A stretch of 13,573 nucleotides of DNA from Pyrodictiaceae archaeon (GTDB lineage Archaea > Thermoproteota > Thermoprotei_A > Sulfolobales > Pyrodictiaceae). Numbering within the stretch: position 1 is the first letter of the stretch; every line of letters begins with the position of its first letter. Positions 12,889-13,573 of the stretch are shown here, piece by piece. The stretch lies in assembly GCA_027046105.1 (NCBI GenBank), contig JALTZQ010000136.1, positions 1 to 13,573 of the forward strand. Direction: 5' to 3'. Position numbers and translations under genes: made by a program. Below the pieces are notes generated by a model, which saw nothing but the letters and a program-made list of their open reading frames with translations, searched no databases and was not told the origin of the DNA.

Positions 12889-13573
12889 TTATTCGCAGAA
12901 AACTCCATCTACACTAACATACTTCGTATCAATACTCATTCTCCTTAAAACAGTATTACTTCTTATAGGTCTTGACGCAACTATCTTTGCAGCTGTCTGT
13001 TTCCCAACAAGCTTAGCAAGGAGAGAAAACGGTGTACGATTAACATCTAGGGGCACTGGTAAAGCACGTAAACTCCTACCCGCATAGCCATAAACAGCTA
13101 CGTCGAGTGTACGAGGAGGCTCTATTCTGCAAGGTATCTCAGCAACTAAAGGGTAGGTGCCTGCTTGTCTAGCAAAGGTTACACCAAGACTACTATCGTA
13201 GTATTCGACGTAAAGGTCTTTGACTATAACTCCTGGTGGTAGTATTCTTTGTAGGAACTTTCTAGAGTAATTCATCATCTTCTCACGGAAAGTTTCTATG
13301 AGTCTACGATGCTTGTCAAGGTATTTTGTGCCGATTAGCCACATTTCCGTCTTAGGTAAAACGAGGACTTGTCTAACGTTAATGCGTCTAACATTTAATC
13401 CCCTCTTGTAAACCTCTGCGATGAATTCTTCGTTGAGTCTATATGTTTCAGGACGTTCACCATTAAGTCCAAGTACAAAGTTTATGCCAGGCAGTAGCTC
13501 TGGTAAACCATTATAGCCTTGCCTACCCCCAATCCTATTGATCACCTCTATAGCTTTTAAGGCCTCATCTGGG
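12889..13573 (-). CDS. radical SAM protein with C-terminal helix-hairpin-helix (COG1031-type), C-terminal part
   Basis: An open frame of 227 codons with no upstream stop before the window edge; the GTG at 13545 is internal, since the reading continues upstream as PDEALKAIE. The segment RQGYNGLPELLPGINFVLGL, then ERPETYRLN and RRINVRQVLV, matches the distal part of the radical SAM barrel in the archaeal group described as radical SAM enzymes with a C-terminal helix-hairpin-helix. The C-terminal FSLLAKLVGKQTAAKIVASR is that hairpin, a nucleic-acid-binding element, and TRAM-like strands may precede it. The cluster-binding cysteines would lie upstream, outside the window. The natural substrate is unknown; the hairpin hints at RNA or DNA. 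The stop lies 86 nt before the Tes-like gene on the same strand. Confidence 0.8.
   Translation of the reverse strand, partial: PDEALKAIEVINRIGGRQGYNGLPELLPGINFVLGLNGERPETYRLNEEFIAEVYKRGLNVRRINVRQVLVLPKTEMWLIGTKYLDKHRRLIETFREKMMNYSRKFLQRILPPGVIVKDLYVEYYDSSLGVTFARQAGTYPLVAEIPCRIEPPRTLDVAVYGYAGRSLRALPVPLDVNRTPFSLLAKLVGKQTAAKIVASRPIRSNTVLRRMSIDTKYVSVDGVFCE

Overview
The window reads as a densely packed archaeal chromosome segment, most likely from a hyperthermophilic member of the Thermoproteota (Crenarchaeota, Desulfurococcales-like). The pointers are an archaeal-type leucyl-tRNA synthetase, an NMD3-family ribosome factor, an archaeal 6-phospho-3-hexuloisomerase, a tetraether-lipid-synthase-like radical SAM enzyme, a C/D box guide RNA candidate, frequent GTG/TTG starts, heavy AGG/AGA/ATA codon use and A/T box A promoters. 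The genus is not resolved from sequence alone. No mobile elements, CRISPR arrays or tRNA genes were seen.

Layout. Bases 2-1469 (+) are a tight co-directional run: the C-terminus of NMD3, a small basic protein, a protein with a poly-glutamate tail, and a 15-cysteine zinc-binding protein. The zinc protein runs 51 nt into the convergent gene for an SplB-like radical SAM protein (1419-2363, -), which follows the hexuloisomerase hxlB (2401-3003, -). hxlB diverges from leuS (3115-6135, +). Next on the minus strand is a two-gene unit: a GT39/PMT-type membrane glycosyltransferase (6742-8973) overlapped at its end by a winged-helix-like protein (6180-6758). Bases 8989-9311 hold no gene but carry a C/D box sRNA candidate and a GC-rich element with competing hairpins. 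A metallophosphoesterase (9312-10037, +) converges with and overlaps a TatD nuclease (10002-10790, -). A 159-nt spacer with nested inverted repeats separates TatD from the Tes-like gene (10950-12803, -), and the window ends inside a COG1031-type radical SAM gene (12889-13573, -).

How the genes fit together. Most are housekeeping: ribosome maturation (NMD3, guide RNA), aminoacylation (LeuRS), pentose phosphate supply by the reversed ribulose monophosphate route (HxlB), membrane lipid cross-linking (Tes), surface glycosylation (PMT-like protein) and nucleic-acid processing (TatD). Three different radical SAM families lie within 12 kb. The most useful observations are: the glycosyltransferase appears to start at a non-standard codon (CTG or ACG), which restores the catalytic Asp-Glu motif lost if the first ATG is used; the unannotated RNA candidates at 9088-9266 and 10822-10895; a Tes start that conflicts with its own promoter; and a metallophosphoesterase in which the catalytic His of the GNH motif is Glu.
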